A stretch of 64,000 bases of DNA, taken from positions 243,986 to 307,985 of the forward strand of contig NZ_PDKR01000001.1 in the NCBI RefSeq assembly GCF_002933345.1, given 5' to 3'. Within the stretch, counting starts at the first letter, position 1; every line of letters starts with the position of its first letter. The stretch is from Candidatus Pantoea edessiphila (lineage in GTDB: Bacteria > Pseudomonadota > Gammaproteobacteria > Enterobacterales > Enterobacteriaceae). The notes beneath the pieces are model-generated. The model searched no databases. It saw only the letters and a list, made by a program, of their open reading frames with translations, and had not been told where the DNA came from. This document shows, one piece after another, positions 33,306 through 47,467 of this stretch. Position numbers and translations under genes: made by a program.

Positions 33306-34394
33306 TTATCGTTGATAAGATTGAATAGAAATTATATCAGAACATTGAGCATTATTTCTTAATAAATGATCCATTAATATAATAGCCATCATTGCTTCAG
33401 CGATAGGGACAGCACGAATGCCTACACATGGATCATGACGCCCTTTAGTTACTATCTTTGTTGTTTCGCCATTTTTATTAATTGTATTTCCTGGTTTTGT
33501 GATACTAGAAGTAGGTTTTATTGCTATATTAGCAATAATAATTTGACCACTGCTAATACCTCCTAAAACTCCTCCAGCATGATTACTTTGAAAGCCATTA
33601 TTGCCAATTTCATCTCTATGTTGACTACCTTTTTGATTTACTACTGCAAAACCATCACCAATTTCTACTCCTTTTACTGCATTGATGCTCATTAGAGCAT
33701 GAGCTAAATCTGCATCCAATCTATCAAAAACTGGTTCACCTAGTCCAGGAGGTACATTTTCAGCAGTTACTGTAATTTTAGCTCCAATAGAATCACCTTC
33801 TTTTTTTAAAGAACGTATTAATTTAGCTAATAAATCTAATTTATTTGGATCAGGACAGAAAAAAGGATTTGTTTCAATAACATTCCAATTTTTAAAATCG
33901 CAATTAATATTTCCAATTTGTGATAAATATCCTCTGATTAATATTCCGTGTTTCATCTTTAAATAATTTTTTGCAATTGCACCTGCTGCTACGCGCATAG
34001 CAGTCTCGCGAGCTGAAGAACGACCACCACCTCTATAGTCACGTATCCCATATTTCTTTTCATAAGTATAATCAGCATGTCCTGGGCGAAATAAATCTTT
34101 TATATTATTGTAATCCTGTGAACGACAATCATTATTTGCAATGAATAAACCTATTGGAGTTCCTGTTGTAATACCTTTAAATAAACCTGATAGTATTATT
34201 ACTTGATCTAATTCTTTGCGTTGTGTAGTATAATTGGAAAAACCTGGACGCCGACGATTAAGGTCACTTTGTATTAAGGATTCATTTAATGGAATTCCAG
34301 GTGGCACTCCATCAATAATACAACCTAATGCTATTCCATGCGATTCGCCAAATGTTGTTACTCTAAAAATTTGTCCAATACTATTCCCAGCCAT
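33306..34394 (-). CDS. aroC: Chorismate synthase
   Basis: AroC converts EPSP to chorismate, using reduced FMN, in the last step of the shikimate pathway. The 362-residue protein (E. coli 361) begins [20 protein letters not shown] and has conserved segments [32 protein letters not shown] and [20 protein letters not shown]. Its retention indicates that aromatic amino acids, folate and ubiquinone precursors can be made. It lies downstream of prmB, as in E. coli. Confidence 0.98.
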   Translation of the reverse strand: MAGNSIGQIFRVTTFGESHGIALGCIIDGVPPGIPLNESLIQSDLNRRRPGFSNYTTQRKELDQVIILSGLFKGITTGTPIGLFIANNDCRSQDYNNIKDLFRPGHADYTYEKKYGIRDYRGGGRSSARETAMRVAAGAIAKNYLKMKHGILIRGYLSQIGNINCDFKNWNVIETNPFFCPDPNKLDLLAKLIRSLKKEGDSIGAKITVTAENVPPGLGEPVFDRLDADLAHALMSINAVKGVEIGDGFAVVNQKGSQHRDEIGNNGFQSNHAGGVLGGISSGQIIIANIAIKPTSSITKPGNTINKNGETTKIVTKGRHDPCVGIRAVPIAEAMMAIILMDHLLRNNAQCSDIISIQSYQR

Positions 34395-34445
34395 ATATTT
34401 TCCTTTTTGATTATTATTTAATCTACCTAAAAAGAAAATTGTACA

Positions 34446-35345
34446 TTAATTAAGTTGTTTACGTGTTATCATAAAAACTCCATCACCACCATTATCTAAT
34501 TTTAACCAAGTAAAAGGTATATTTGGATATTGCTCAATCATTTTTGTTTTATTATTACCTACTTCACAAATAAGAATACCGTCATCACTAAGATAATTTG
34601 GAGCTCCATCTAAAATAAGATTTATAATTTTTAAACCGTCACTACCAGATAATAACCCTATTTTAGGTTCATGATGATACTCATCAGGTAACATATCTAG
34701 CTCTTTCATACTAACATATGGTGGATTAGTAATAATAAGATCATACTTTATATTAGGTAATTTACAAAATAAATTAGATTTAACTAAATTAACATTTTTT
34801 ATTAAATGATGCTTTCTAAGATTTTTTTTAGCAACATCTAAAGCCTCTTTAGAAATGTCAACTGCATCAATTGTAGATTCTGGAAAATTATAACCACAGG
34901 CTATTGCAATACAACCACTGCCAGTACACATATCTAAAATGTAATTAGGTGGATGTTTAATTAAGCCTATGAAATTACTTTTTATTAATTCACCAATTGG
35001 AGAACGTGGTATAATTACTCTTTTATCAACATAGAATTCATAACCACAAAACCAAGATTTATTAGTTAAGTAAGCAGACGGAATATATTCATTAACACGA
35101 CGTGCTACAAATTTTATAATGCGATTACGTTCACTTGTAGTTAAACGTGCACTACTAATTTCTTCATGAATATCTATTGGTAAAAAAATGGCAGGAAGAA
35201 TTAATTGGACTGCTTCATCCCAAGGATTATCTGTACCATGTCCATAGCAGATTTTAGCATCTACAAAACTGCTTACTGCCCAGCGAAGCATATCTTGAAT
35301 AGTACTAAGTTCATTTAATGCTTCTTCAATAAGAATTTGATCCAT
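34446..35345 (-). CDS. prmB: Ribosomal protein uL3 glutamine methyltransferase
   Basis: PrmB methylates a glutamine of ribosomal protein L3 during 50S assembly. I chose the ATG at 35345 (299 residues; E. coli 310). AAAAGG lies 8 bases upstream, whereas a GTG three codons earlier overlaps that site. The methyltransferase motif I is [17 protein letters not shown], and the catalytic NPPY motif appears as [10 protein letters not shown]. The N-terminal PrmB-specific domain is present ([26 protein letters not shown]), which separates it from PrmC. It lies directly upstream of aroC. Confidence 0.96.
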   Translation of the reverse strand: MDQILIEEALNELSTIQDMLRWAVSSFVDAKICYGHGTDNPWDEAVQLILPAIFLPIDIHEEISSARLTTSERNRIIKFVARRVNEYIPSAYLTNKSWFCGYEFYVDKRVIIPRSPIGELIKSNFIGLIKHPPNYILDMCTGSGCIAIACGYNFPESTIDAVDISKEALDVAKKNLRKHHLIKNVNLVKSNLFCKLPNIKYDLIITNPPYVSMKELDMLPDEYHHEPKIGLLSGSDGLKIINLILDGAPNYLSDDGILICEVGNNKTKMIEQYPNIPFTWLKLDNGGDGVFMITRKQLN

Positions 35346-35610
35346 ATTAAACACCTTTTAATATAGTAATTTTAATTTAACTTATAAAAAAAAGAAATAA
35401 AATAATAAGATATAAGACAATATCAAAGAAAATGATAAATAAATTTTAATACATGCTTTTTAAATTAATAAAATATAAACTAGTTTGCTTTTAAAATCTT
35501 TTTTAATTAATATGAAGAATTGTTTAATAAACTTTTGGCAGTAAATTAATAAAGTAAAATAAATTAAATACGTTATAAGTAATCTATATAATAAATGTGG
35601 TTTATTTTTC

Positions 35611-36084
35611 TTATTTTATAATATCAGATGGATTGATTAACCATACTATCTTATGCTTTTTTGTAATAAAGCAAAAATTTATAAAAACAATAGAAGAGGT
35701 TGCAAATTCAATTAATTTTTCTTCAGGACACAGAACATTAATTAAATTAATTATTAATGGTAAATGTGATATTAATAACACCGATTTTATTCCTTGACTT
35801 TGCATTCTTTTTATATATTGAATAACTGATAAAGACTTTCCGTCTGGTGTTAAATCTAAATTGATGTCTTGACTTGTAAATTTCAAAATATCTTTTATTG
35901 TCAAAAAGGTTTGTATTGTTCTTTTATAAGGGCTAATTAGCACTGATTCAATATAAACATCATTATCTTTAAGCCAATTTGCAATAAGACATGATTCATT
36001 AATACCACGCAGCGTTAAAGACCTATTTTTATCGCTTTTTGCTCCTAATAAAGCATCACCATGTCTCATGATAAAAATTTGCAT
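35611..36084 (-). CDS. sixA: Phosphohistidine phosphatase SixA
   Basis: SixA is a small histidine phosphatase that removes phosphate from phosphohistidine proteins; in E. coli it acts on the HPt domain of ArcB and on the nitrogen PTS protein NPr. The 157-residue protein (E. coli 161) begins MQIFIMRHGDA with the RHG motif and catalytic His8, and has SPYKRTIQTF and LISHLPLI with the second histidine. It is a regulator seldom kept in small genomes. The neighbours prmB and aroC are as in E. coli, with smrB and others lost. Confidence 0.93.
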   Translation of the reverse strand: MQIFIMRHGDALLGAKSDKNRSLTLRGINESCLIANWLKDNDVYIESVLISPYKRTIQTFLTIKDILKFTSQDINLDLTPDGKSLSVIQYIKRMQSQGIKSVLLISHLPLIINLINVLCPEEKLIEFATSSIVFINFCFITKKHKIVWLINPSDIIK

Positions 36085-36458
36085 AAAAACTCCAAGTTTA
36101 TAATAATAATTATCTTTAATTGAAATTATTTTATAATAATTATATGTTTAATTATATGTTCGAAACCGAAGTAAAATTATATTAATGATATAGCTGTATC
36201 ATATCCATGTAATAAAATTATAATTTTTAGTTTAAAATTAATTTTAGATAATTATTTTTAGACTACTACTTAAAGGATTAATTATTTTAGTTAACAAAAA
36301 CCTTCTCTCAATAAAACTGATTTTTAACTGTATAAAATTTATGACTTAAAATTATTAAATAATATAGATTAAAATCTTAATATAACTAGACTTAATATAA
36401 CTAGATGTTAACATACTATTATTAACAACAATTTTAATTAAAAAATTTAAATTTATAA
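36085..36458. other. Spacer between sixA and tRNA-Arg
   Basis: This AT-rich 374-bp spacer has no reading frame. In E. coli a long interval (fad genes, prophage region and others) separates sixA from argW and mntH; all of it is missing here and I see no remnant. Confidence 0.5.
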
Positions 36459-36530
36459 GTCCTCTTAGTTAAATGGACATAACGAACCCCTCCTAAGGGT
36501 TAATTACAGGTTCGATTCCTGTAGGGGACA
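36459..36530 (+). tRNA. argW: tRNA-Arg (CCU)
   Basis: The 72-base sequence folds as a cloverleaf. The acceptor GTCCTCT pairs with AGGGGAC, the anticodon arm is ACCC-CTCCTAA-GGGT with anticodon CCT, and the T arm has ACAGG-TTCGATT-CCTGT. The discriminator is A and CCA is not encoded (TAT follows). It corresponds to E. coli argW, which decodes AGG. Confidence 0.95.
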
Positions 36531-36727
36531 TATTAACTAGCAAAAAAACACTTAATTTTTTAAAAAAATCAAATTATTATTAAAATAATAAGACTTAATT
36601 GGTCAAGCATACATAATTACATTTTTTTAGATTAATTTATAATGAATGTCATAGGTATTAAATTATAAATCGCATAGCTAACTTTAACTCCAATATTAAT
36701 CTAAAATATATAATTTAAAAATTAATT

Positions 36728-37984
36728 TTAAAATGGTGTTATATTACCCATAAGTTCTCCTACTATAAGATAAACATTTAATACAACTACAATTAATGTG
36801 ATCAATATGGCTATATTATGTAATAGGTATGAATTAGCCATTTTATCACCCATTATTTCATGATTGCTTGTAAAAGAAATTAAAGGAACCAGTGCTAATG
36901 CTATGCCAAAGCTTAAAAATACTTGGCTTAAAATTAAAATATGTGCTATATCCCAACCTACCCAAATCACAATAAAAGATGGTATCATGGTTATAGTTCT
37001 TCTAAACCATAAAGGTATTTTAAAATGTACAAAACCCTGCATTACAACTTGACCTGCCATTGTACCAACTACTGTAGATGATAGACCTGCTACTACTAAG
37101 CTTAAGCTAAAAATAGTTGCTGCAGCTTGTCCTAAAATTGGTTTTAAAGTTAAGTAGGCTTGATCTAATTTATTAATGCTAGTAAATCCGCTAAAATGAA
37201 AAACCGCAGCGGCAGTTGCCATGATAGCTAAATTTACAAAACCAGCAATAGTCATAGCAATTATTACGTCTAATTTAGCAGATGTATAACGTTCTTTTAT
37301 GCTACTATTACCATCACTAGATTGAGTTAGAGCCGAATGCAAATATATCACATGCGGCATAATAGTTGCTCCTAATATGGCGGCTGAAAAAAATACTGTC
37401 TCGAGATTTGGTAATACAGGCAAAGCAATACCCATAAATAATTCATTAATTTTTGGTTTTGAAAAAAATAACTCAACAGCATATGCACCAGCTACAAAAA
37501 TCAATAAAGAACCAACTACTATTTCAATGTATTTTTGACCATAATTTTGAAGAAATAAAATTAAAAAAGTAGCTATTCCAGTTAAAATTGCTCCCTGAAA
37601 AAGAGTAATATCTAATAATAATTTAAAACCAAGTGAAGCTCCAAGAAACTCTGCTAAATCAGTTGCTATAGCAATAATTTCAGCTTGAATCCAATAAAAC
37701 CAAACTAATGGAGGCGAAAATCTATCTCTAATATGTTCAGCTAGATTTTTACCAGTAACAATTCCTAATTTAGCAGACATTAATTGTATTACCATGCCCA
37801 TAATATTTGCCCATACTATTACCCATAATAATTTATATCCATAAGCAGTACCAGCTTGAATATTAGTTACAAAATTACCAGGATCAATATAACCTATTGC
37901 AGCAACAAATGCTGGTCCTAATAATACTAATTTAACTCTTTTTATTCCCTTAATAAGGTTTCCAATAATACTTGTTCCAAACAT
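36728..37984 (-). CDS. mntH: Mn2+/H+ symporter MntH (NRAMP family)
   Basis: MntH imports manganese (and less well iron) with protons across the inner membrane. The 418-residue protein (E. coli 412) has 11 predicted helices. The metal site is complete: DPGNFVTN in helix 1 and the [13 protein letters not shown] motif in helix 6. The transport signature with [20 protein letters not shown] is present. A candidate MntR operator lies about 85 bp upstream. Manganese import would support oxidative stress tolerance in a respiring symbiont. Neighbours are two tRNA genes. Confidence 0.97.
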   Translation of the reverse strand: MFGTSIIGNLIKGIKRVKLVLLGPAFVAAIGYIDPGNFVTNIQAGTAYGYKLLWVIVWANIMGMVIQLMSAKLGIVTGKNLAEHIRDRFSPPLVWFYWIQAEIIAIATDLAEFLGASLGFKLLLDITLFQGAILTGIATFLILFLQNYGQKYIEIVVGSLLIFVAGAYAVELFFSKPKINELFMGIALPVLPNLETVFFSAAILGATIMPHVIYLHSALTQSSDGNSSIKERYTSAKLDVIIAMTIAGFVNLAIMATAAAVFHFSGFTSINKLDQAYLTLKPILGQAAATIFSLSLVVAGLSSTVVGTMAGQVVMQGFVHFKIPLWFRRTITMIPSFIVIWVGWDIAHILILSQVFLSFGIALALVPLISFTSNHEIMGDKMANSYLLHNIAILITLIVVVLNVYLIVGELMGNITPF

Positions 37985-38308
37985 ATTCAGTATCCTATCT
38001 GAACATTTATTAAATTTTATAGTAATAAAAATTTATAGTAAATTTAATTTTATACCGAAAATTATAATTATTAGCAATTGCTATAAACATTTAAAAAAAC
38101 TGATCATGGCAATTGTATAATCAAAACGATATATAGAGAAGTATCGAAGCATTCTTTAATAAAAATTAAAAAAAATAAATTAAACTACAGAGCTAAAATT
38201 TAACCAATGTTAATATTTAAATGTTATCCCAACTAAAGATTATACTCAATGGAATATAGTATAAAACATTATATGTGAAAAACAAAAATTAAATTTAATT
38301 AACATTAT
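37985..38308. other. Region upstream of mntH
   Basis: This 324-bp AT-rich spacer contains the mntH promoter region, with the palindrome at 38071-38084, and reaches the 3' end of tRNA-Ala. No coding remnant was seen. Confidence 0.5.
38071..38084. promoter_or_regulatory. Candidate MntR operator upstream of mntH
   Basis: The sequence TTAGCAATTGCTAT contains the palindrome TAGC-AATT-GCTA. The E. coli MntR box in front of mntH has the same core, TAGC and GCTA separated by four bases (from memory). It sits 87-100 bases before the mntH ATG, a sensible place for a repressor site. It is an inference from one palindrome; mntR itself is not in the window. Confidence 0.4.
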
Positions 38309-38381
38309 TGGAGCTAGGCGGAGTTGAACCGCCGACTCGTTACATGCCATGCAACTGCTCTACCAACTGAGCTATAGCCCC
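38309..38381 (-). tRNA. alaW: tRNA-Ala (GGC)
   Basis: The 73-base minus-strand sequence folds as a cloverleaf with acceptor GGGGCTA/TAGCTCC (one G-U pair), D arm with GCTCAGTTGGTAGAGC, anticodon loop ATGGCAT (anticodon GGC) and T arm CGGCG-GTTCAACT-CCGCC. CCA is not encoded. The place between mntH and gltX matches the E. coli alaXW locus, reduced to one copy. Confidence 0.95.
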
Positions 38382-38542
38382 TTAATTAAAATAAATATAA
38401 TTTAACAGTAGTTCACTTAAATAATAATTTTTCAATAAATAAAGAGGAAAGTAATTTATGTTTATATGATATATATTGGATTAAATCGTAATAATTAAAC
38501 TTGTTTATCTAACAATAATAAAAATTAACTTCTGCAAATAAG

Positions 38543-39946
38543 TCAGCTATTAGTAATAAAAGTTAGTGCTTTGTCGATACGCGATATAGTCTTATTTAAA
38601 CCAATTGCTTCAATAATATAATTGATAGCTGGCGAATAATTCACACCTGTAATAGCCACACGTAAAGCCATACATGCAGTGTTAGTATTGATTTTAAATT
38701 CATTCGCCGCATTTAAAATTGTACTATAAATGTTTTCAATATTCCAATCACAAATTGTGATTAATTTATTACGAATAGATTTTAGTAATTCATAGTTTTT
38801 ATAATGTAAATATTTTCTAGCGTAGTTATGATCAAATTCAGTAAAATCTTCAAAGCAATAACGACAAGAAATTGCCATTTCTTGTAAAGTCTTGCAATTT
38901 TTGCTGAATAATGCAACTATTTTTGTTAATTTAGGACCATCACTAATATTAATATCTTGATTTTTAATATGTTCATGTAACTGGTTTGCTATATAATCTA
39001 AAGGCAATGTATTGATATGCCTATGATTAACCCATCTAAGTTTATCAATGCTAAATATACTAGCAGATTTATTTATTTTATTTATTGTAAACAAATTTAT
39101 CATTTCAGATATAGTAAAAATTTCTTTATCATTATGAGACCAACCAAGTCTTACTAAATAATTAAGCAATGCTTCCGGTAAGTAGCCTTTTTCTCTATAG
39201 TCTGATATTTTTAATATACTACTATTACGTTTAGATAGTTTTTTACCATCAGAACCAAAAATCATAGAAACATGTCCATAAACTGGTATATTTGCTCCTA
39301 TAGCTCTTAATATATTGATCTGTCTTGGTGTATTATTAATATGATCTTCACCGCGGATAACATGTGTAATGCCCATATCCCAATCATCTATTGCTACACA
39401 AAAATTATATGTAGGAGATCCATCAGTACGACGAATAATTAAATCATCTAATTCTTCATTATTAAATCTAATCATACCCCTAATTTGATCATTAAAAATG
39501 ATATGTCCTTCTTGTGGATTACGAAAACGTACTACATATTGCATGTTATCTGGTATTTTTTGATTGTTTCTACAAAATCCATCATATCTTGGTTTTTCCC
39601 CTTTTTTCATTTGTATTCCACGTATATATTCTAAACGTTCTTTTGAACAAAAGCATTTATATGCAAGACCAGTTTTTAACATATTGTTAATAACATTATT
39701 ATAGCGATGAAATCTTTTAGTTTGGTAATATGGTCCTTCATTAAAATTTAATTTTAACCAATTCATACTGTCTATAATATCTTTAACGAATTCTTGTTTA
39801 GAACGATCTATATCAGTATCTTCTATTCTTAAGATAAATGTACCATTATGATGACGTGCAAATAGCCAGGAATAAAGCGCTGTACGAACATTACCAATAT
39901 GTAGATAACCAGTAGGACTTGGTGCAAAACGAGTTTTTACGTTCAT
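38543..39946 (-). CDS. gltX: Glutamate--tRNA ligase
   Basis: GltX charges tRNA-Glu, and glutamyl-tRNA also feeds heme synthesis through the C5 route. The 467-residue class I synthetase (E. coli 471) has the HIGH motif as HIGN at residues 16-19 in [17 protein letters not shown], and the KMSKS motif as KLSKR at 236-240. The zinc-binding cysteines Cys98, Cys100 and Cys125 seen in E. coli GltX are present. The start [13 protein letters not shown] matches the family. Flanking tRNA genes are as in E. coli. Confidence 0.98.
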   Translation of the reverse strand: MNVKTRFAPSPTGYLHIGNVRTALYSWLFARHHNGTFILRIEDTDIDRSKQEFVKDIIDSMNWLKLNFNEGPYYQTKRFHRYNNVINNMLKTGLAYKCFCSKERLEYIRGIQMKKGEKPRYDGFCRNNQKIPDNMQYVVRFRNPQEGHIIFNDQIRGMIRFNNEELDDLIIRRTDGSPTYNFCVAIDDWDMGITHVIRGEDHINNTPRQINILRAIGANIPVYGHVSMIFGSDGKKLSKRNSSILKISDYREKGYLPEALLNYLVRLGWSHNDKEIFTISEMINLFTINKINKSASIFSIDKLRWVNHRHINTLPLDYIANQLHEHIKNQDINISDGPKLTKIVALFSKNCKTLQEMAISCRYCFEDFTEFDHNYARKYLHYKNYELLKSIRNKLITICDWNIENIYSTILNAANEFKINTNTACMALRVAITGVNYSPAINYIIEAIGLNKTISRIDKALTFITNS

Positions 39947-40184
39947 TTAGGTAATCCCTTCAATTTGCCAAAAATTAATTTTTGTTATTAACAATTTACA
40001 TTATATTTTATAATGTTACTATTTAATAAATAAAAATTAAATTTTAATATAAAACTTGTATTTCTAAAAAAAACATTATACTATGAATAAATAGGAAATA
40101 TATCCTATTGTATATAGATTTATAATCTAGTATATTTAAATATGATTCAAGATTAACTACATATCAAAAATATAAAATTAGTTC

Positions 40185-40260
40185 GGGTGATTAGCTCAAT
40201 TGGTAGAGCACCTCCCTTACAAGGAGGGGGTCGGCGGTTCGAATCCGTCATTACCCACCA
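40185..40260 (+). tRNA. valU: tRNA-Val (UAC)
   Basis: The 76-base sequence includes an encoded CCA end. Acceptor GGGTGAT pairs with ATTACCC (one G-U type pair), the D arm is GCTC-AATTGGTA-GAGC, the anticodon loop is CTTACAA (anticodon TAC), and the T arm is CGGCG-GTTCGAAT-CCGTC. In E. coli three valine copies (valU, valX, valY) stand here; only one remains. Confidence 0.95.
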
Positions 40261-40343
40261 TCATTAAGATCGTTTTTTAGAAAAATAATTTATGAAGAAT
40301 GTGAAGATAAATGCTATAATTCTAGTTTATCTTTAGTAAAATT

Positions 40344-40416
40344 GGGTCGTTAGCTCAGTTGGTAGAGCAGTTGACTTTTAATCAATTGGTCGCAGGTTCA
40401 AATCCTGCACGACCCA
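40344..40416 (+). tRNA. lysV: tRNA-Lys (UUU)
   Basis: The 73-base sequence has acceptor GGGTCGT/ACGACCC, D arm GCTC-AGTTGGTA-GAGC, anticodon loop CTTTTAA (anticodon TTT) and T arm GCAGG-TTCAAAT-CCTGC. CCA is not encoded. It follows tRNA-Val as lysV does in E. coli. Confidence 0.95.
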
Positions 40417-40611
40417 AAAAATTGATCTAACATATTTTATTTATTTTCTTAATTATTATCTAAATCATATCAACTTTTAAAATTATATAAATATCACTAT
40501 TAAGTTCTTATTCTTAATGTTAGTAACATTTAAACATCACAATTTATTTTCAATTTATATTTATTATCTATTAATCATTTTACTATTTAATTCTATAGCT
40601 AAATCATAACA

Positions 40612-41562
40612 ATGATAATCAAAATAATAATTACTGTATTATTAGCTTCTTTTATACCGTTAAAAGGTAGTTTTATATACTTATTTAAGTATCTAACTAT
40701 CATAGCTATTTCTGTACTATTTTATATGCATGGTGCTAAATTATCACATGAAAAAATTATTTCAGGAAGTAGAAATTGGAAACTTCATTTATGGATAACA
40801 TTTAGTACTTTTATACTATTTCCTATTTTAGGATTAATTTTAGTTCGATGGAATCCAATAAATATTAATAGAGAAATTGATTCTGGTTTTTTATACTTAT
40901 GCAGTATGCCTGCTACAGTACAATCAGCGATTGCTCTTACCTCTATAGCTGGAGGTAATGTAGCAGCTTCTATATGCAGTGCTTCTGTTTCAAGCTTGCT
41001 AGGAATATTTATTTCTCCATTGATTGTTGATTTGTTGTTAAGTTTGCATAATACAAATATAAATATAGGAAATGAAATAAAACAGATTATAAAAATAATA
41101 TTACAGATATTGATTCCGTTTTTATTAGGTCATATATCACGCCGTTGGATAAATTTATGGATTGATAAAAATCATAATTTAATCAATAAAATTGATCAAA
41201 TATCAATTTTGCTAGTGGTGTATTCTGCCTTTAGTGATGCTGTAAATAATGGAATATGGCATCAAGTGAGTTGTTATGATCTTTTCTACATTATTATAGA
41301 ATGTGTCTTACTATTATTTTTTGTATTAATTATTAACTATTTCTTTTCACGTTTGCTTAAATTTAATCGTCATGATGAAATTGTAGTATTATTTTGTGGA
41401 TCCAAAAAAAGTTTAGCAAATGGGATCCCCTTAGCAAATATTTTATTTCCTGTTGGTTCGATAGGAATGATTATATTACCTTTAATGGTATTTCATCAAA
41501 TTCAATTGATGGTGTGTTCATATATTGCTCAATATTATAAAGAAAATAATAGGAGCGATTAA
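40612..41562 (+). CDS. yfeH: YfeH-type bile acid:Na+ symporter family (SBF-like) membrane protein
   Basis: This is a putative sodium-dependent organic anion transporter of the bile acid:Na+ symporter superfamily; the physiological substrate of YfeH is unknown. The 316-residue protein (E. coli 332) has about 9-10 hydrophobic helices. It keeps segments shared with E. coli YfeH: FYMHGAKLS, MPATVQSAIALTSIAGGNVAASICSAS and CGSKKSLANGIPLANILFP, the last two being crossover motifs that bind sodium and substrate in the fold. The N-terminus is about 10 residues shorter, and no clear ribosome binding site precedes the ATG. It is convergent with ligA, as in E. coli. Confidence 0.9.
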   Translation: MIIKIIITVLLASFIPLKGSFIYLFKYLTIIAISVLFYMHGAKLSHEKIISGSRNWKLHLWITFSTFILFPILGLILVRWNPININREIDSGFLYLCSMPATVQSAIALTSIAGGNVAASICSASVSSLLGIFISPLIVDLLLSLHNTNINIGNEIKQIIKIILQILIPFLLGHISRRWINLWIDKNHNLINKIDQISILLVVYSAFSDAVNNGIWHQVSCYDLFYIIIECVLLLFFVLIINYFFSRLLKFNRHDEIVVLFCGSKKSLANGIPLANILFPVGSIGMIILPLMVFHQIQLMVCSYIAQYYKENNRSD

Positions 41563-41595
41563 AATACTGTATGACAATTTCATTCAAAATGATAA

Positions 41596-44175
<2,580 letters not shown>

Positions 44176-45129
44176 ATGAATAAAATCTACGAAGACAACT
44201 CTTTTACAATTGGTAATACACCACTAGTTAGATTAAATCGCATAGGAAATAGTTCGATACTTGTAAAAATAGAATCTCGTAATCCCAGCTTTAGCGTAAA
44301 ATGCAGAATAGGAGCTAATATGGTTTGGGATGCAGAAAAACGAGGAATATTAAAACTTAATACAGAATTAGTAGAACCTACAAGTGGTAATACTGGTATA
44401 GCTTTAGCTTATGTTTCTGCTGCTCGTGGTTACAAATTAACCTTAACTATGCCTGATACTATGTCAATTGAACGTCGTAAATTACTTAAAGCATTAGGCG
44501 CTAATCTTGTACTAACAGAAGGTAAAACAGGTATGAAAGGTGCTATTAATAAAGCTGAAGAGATAGTTGCTAGCAATCCAAATAAATACTTGTTATTACA
44601 GCAATTTAGCAATCCAGCTAATCCAGAAATTCATGAACAAACTACTGGTCCTGAAATTTGGAAAGATACTAATGGAGAAGTGGATGTTTTTATTGCAGGT
44701 GTGGGTACTGGTGGGACTATAACTGGTGTCACTAGATATATAAAAAATACCAAAGGAAAAAAAGATTTAATTTCTATTGCAGTTGAGCCAATTACTTCAG
44801 CTGTAATAACCCAATTTTTATCTGGAAAATCTATGAACCCTGGTGTACATAAAATCCAAGGTATTGGTGCAGGATTTATTCCAGAAAATCTTGATTTAAC
44901 TATCATTGATCGTGTTATCGCTGTTTCAAATGAAGAATCTATCATAATGGCACGAAAATTAATGGAAGAAGAAGGTATTTTATGTGGAATTTCTTCAGGA
45001 GCTGCTTTATCTGCTGCAATTAAATTGCAAGAAGAAAAAAAATTTGCTAATAAAAATATTGTTGTGGTATTACCATCTTCTGGAGAAAGATACTTAAGCA
45101 CTAATTTATTTTCTGGAGTTTTTACTTAA
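44176..45129 (+). CDS. cysK: Cysteine synthase A
   Basis: CysK makes cysteine from O-acetylserine and sulfide with PLP. I chose the ATG at 44176 ([20 protein letters not shown]), which aligns with E. coli CysK; a TTG nine codons earlier has no homology. The protein has 317 residues (E. coli 323) with the PLP lysine Lys42 in SFSVKCRIG, the substrate loop [12 protein letters not shown], and GTGGTITG for phosphate binding. It is nearly identical in many blocks to E. coli and leads the conserved cysK-ptsH-ptsI-crr cluster. Confidence 0.97.
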   Translation: MNKIYEDNSFTIGNTPLVRLNRIGNSSILVKIESRNPSFSVKCRIGANMVWDAEKRGILKLNTELVEPTSGNTGIALAYVSAARGYKLTLTMPDTMSIERRKLLKALGANLVLTEGKTGMKGAINKAEEIVASNPNKYLLLQQFSNPANPEIHEQTTGPEIWKDTNGEVDVFIAGVGTGGTITGVTRYIKNTKGKKDLISIAVEPITSAVITQFLSGKSMNPGVHKIQGIGAGFIPENLDLTIIDRVIAVSNEESIIMARKLMEEEGILCGISSGAALSAAIKLQEEKKFANKNIVVVLPSSGERYLSTNLFSGVFT

Positions 45130-45293
45130 AAAGCATTAAAAGCATTTATTCAATTAAATACATTAACAAAATATATAAACATTAAAAACAAGATTTTACT
45201 TATAATTAACCATTTTATGATATTTTAAATATTTAATCCATATGTCATAAATTACATTGAAATACACTAAATGTGATAAACTAGGAAATTGCG

Positions 45294-45551
45294 ATGTTTC
45301 AGAAAGAAATTACTATTAATTTATTAAATGGATTACACACTAGACCTGCTGCTCAATTTGTAAAACAAGCAAAATCTTTTCAATCTGAAATAAAGGTCAT
45401 ATCTCAAGGTAAATCAGCAAATGCAAAAAGTTTATTTAAATTACAAACTCTGGGTTTAACTTATGGTTCTGTAATTACTATAAATGCAGAAGGTATAGAT
45501 GAAGAAGAAGCAGTTAAACATTTAGCTAAATTAGTGAATGAACTGAAATAA
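45294..45551 (+). CDS. ptsH: Phosphocarrier protein HPr
   Basis: HPr carries phosphate from enzyme I to the sugar-specific EIIA proteins in the phosphotransferase system. The 85-residue length equals E. coli HPr. The phosphorylated His15 is in [15 protein letters not shown], and the region around Ser46 ([17 protein letters not shown]) is conserved. AGGA lies before the ATG. ptsI follows 145 bp later. Confidence 0.98.
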   Translation: MFQKEITINLLNGLHTRPAAQFVKQAKSFQSEIKVISQGKSANAKSLFKLQTLGLTYGSVITINAEGIDEEEAVKHLAKLVNELK

Positions 45552-45696
45552 ATTATATAAAATTTAGATATTATTTTTTCTTAAAATTAAATAACTAGTA
45601 AGTTATTATCACTGATATTTGCTTTTAAATGTTCTTGCGATGGTGCGACACTACATATAACACAGTTAATCAACTTCGTAAAAGAAAGGTAATATT

Positions 45697-47424
45697 ATGA
45701 TTTCAGGTATTGTAGTTTCACCAGGTATCGCTTTTGGTAAGGCTATACTCTTAAAAGAAAACAAAACAGTTATTAACCAAAAAAAAATTTCCAAAAATCA
45801 AGTCAAGTACGAAATTCAAAAATTTTTAGATAGCCGCAACAAAACAGAAAAACAATTAGAATTAATTATGATCAAAACTAATGAGTCTTTCGGTAAAGAA
45901 CAAGCAGCAATATTCGAGGGACATATTATGTTATTGAAAGATGAAGAACTAGAAAAAGAAATAATCAATCTTATTAAGGAAGATTATTTAACTGCAGATG
46001 CTGCCACAAAATTGGTTTTAGATAATCAAATAGAAATTTTAGAAAAATTAAATGATGAATACCTTAGAGAACGTATACTTGATATACGTGATATAAGCAA
46101 ACGTTTGTTAAAAAATATACTAGGAATAAATATTATTGGTATGGATTTAATACAAGATAAGTCAATATTAGTAGCAGAAGATTTAACTCCTTCAGAAACC
46201 GCACAATTAGACCTAAATATGGTAGTAGGATTTATTACTGATTTAGGGGGATTAACTTCTCACACTTCAATAATGGCACGTTCTCTTGAAATTCCAGCTA
46301 TCGTTTGTGCTAAAATTGCTACTTCATGCATAAAAAACGGAGATTTGTTAATTTTAGATGGATTGAATAACTATATCTATATTAATCCATCAGAACAAAT
46401 TAATAAAAAAATAAAAGAAATTAAAACAGAATATACTAGAAAAAAAAATGAATTAAACAAACTAAAAAATTTACCTGCTATAACAGTAGATGGTCATAAA
46501 GTTAAAATATGTGCTAACATAAGTAAATTTAGTGATTTAACTAACGTTAAATTGAACGGTGCAGCAGGTATTGGATTGTATAGAACTGAATTTCTATTTA
46601 TGGATCGCAAATCATTACCAACTGAAGAAGAACAGTTTCAGGCATATAAAGCTGTTACAGAAGTTCTAGGAACACAATCAATTATAGTACGTACTATGGA
46701 TATTGGAGGAGATAAGGATTTGCCTTACATGAAATTACCAAAAGAAGAAAATCCTTTTCTTGGATGGCGTGCGATTCGTATTACAATGGATCGCAAAGAA
46801 ATTTTGCATACGCAATTACGTGCTATTTTACGTGCTTCTGCTTTTGGGAAAATACGTATTATGTTTCCAATGATTATATCAGTTGAAGAAATAAGAATTT
46901 TAAAATTAGAAATTGAAGATTTAAAATTACAATTACGAAAAGAGAGAAAAATTTTTGATGAATCAATCGAAATTGGTATAATGATTGAAACTCCTGCTTC
47001 TACAGTTATTGCAAATCATTTAGCAAAAGAAGTTGATTTTTTTAGTATAGGTACGAACGATCTAACACAGTATACATTAGCTGTTGATCGTGGTAATAGT
47101 TTAATTTCACATTTATATAACCCAATGGCTCCATCTGTATTGAGCTTAATAAAACAAGTTATTGATGCATCTCATGCTGAAGGTAAATGGACCGGAATGT
47201 GTGGTGAACTTGCAGCAGATGAAAGAGCTACTTTACTATTATTAGGTATGGGATTAGATGAATTTAGCATGAGTTCAATTTCTATTCCCAAAATTAAAAG
47301 AATTATTCGCAGTGCTAATTTTAAAGATGTACAATCACTAGCAGAAACAGCTCTGCTTCAACCTACAACTGAAGATTTAATAAACTTAATTAATAAATTT
47401 AATAAAGAAAAAATATTGTATTAA
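45697..47424 (+). CDS. ptsI: PTS enzyme I (phosphoenolpyruvate-protein phosphotransferase)
   Basis: Enzyme I takes phosphate from PEP and gives it to HPr, the first step of PTS sugar uptake. The 575-residue length equals E. coli. The phosphorylated His189 stands in [13 protein letters not shown], and the PEP-binding TIM barrel shows [27 protein letters not shown] and [18 protein letters not shown] with active-site [16 protein letters not shown] precedes the ATG. The gene is intact, so at least one PTS permease must be encoded elsewhere. Confidence 0.98.
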   Translation: MISGIVVSPGIAFGKAILLKENKTVINQKKISKNQVKYEIQKFLDSRNKTEKQLELIMIKTNESFGKEQAAIFEGHIMLLKDEELEKEIINLIKEDYLTADAATKLVLDNQIEILEKLNDEYLRERILDIRDISKRLLKNILGINIIGMDLIQDKSILVAEDLTPSETAQLDLNMVVGFITDLGGLTSHTSIMARSLEIPAIVCAKIATSCIKNGDLLILDGLNNYIYINPSEQINKKIKEIKTEYTRKKNELNKLKNLPAITVDGHKVKICANISKFSDLTNVKLNGAAGIGLYRTEFLFMDRKSLPTEEEQFQAYKAVTEVLGTQSIIVRTMDIGGDKDLPYMKLPKEENPFLGWRAIRITMDRKEILHTQLRAILRASAFGKIRIMFPMIISVEEIRILKLEIEDLKLQLRKERKIFDESIEIGIMIETPASTVIANHLAKEVDFFSIGTNDLTQYTLAVDRGNSLISHLYNPMAPSVLSLIKQVIDASHAEGKWTGMCGELAADERATLLLLGMGLDEFSMSSISIPKIKRIIRSANFKDVQSLAETALLQPTTEDLINLINKFNKEKILY

Positions 47425-47467
47425 TGATATAAGATAATAGCCTGAAATTTTCATTTAGGAGAAGATT

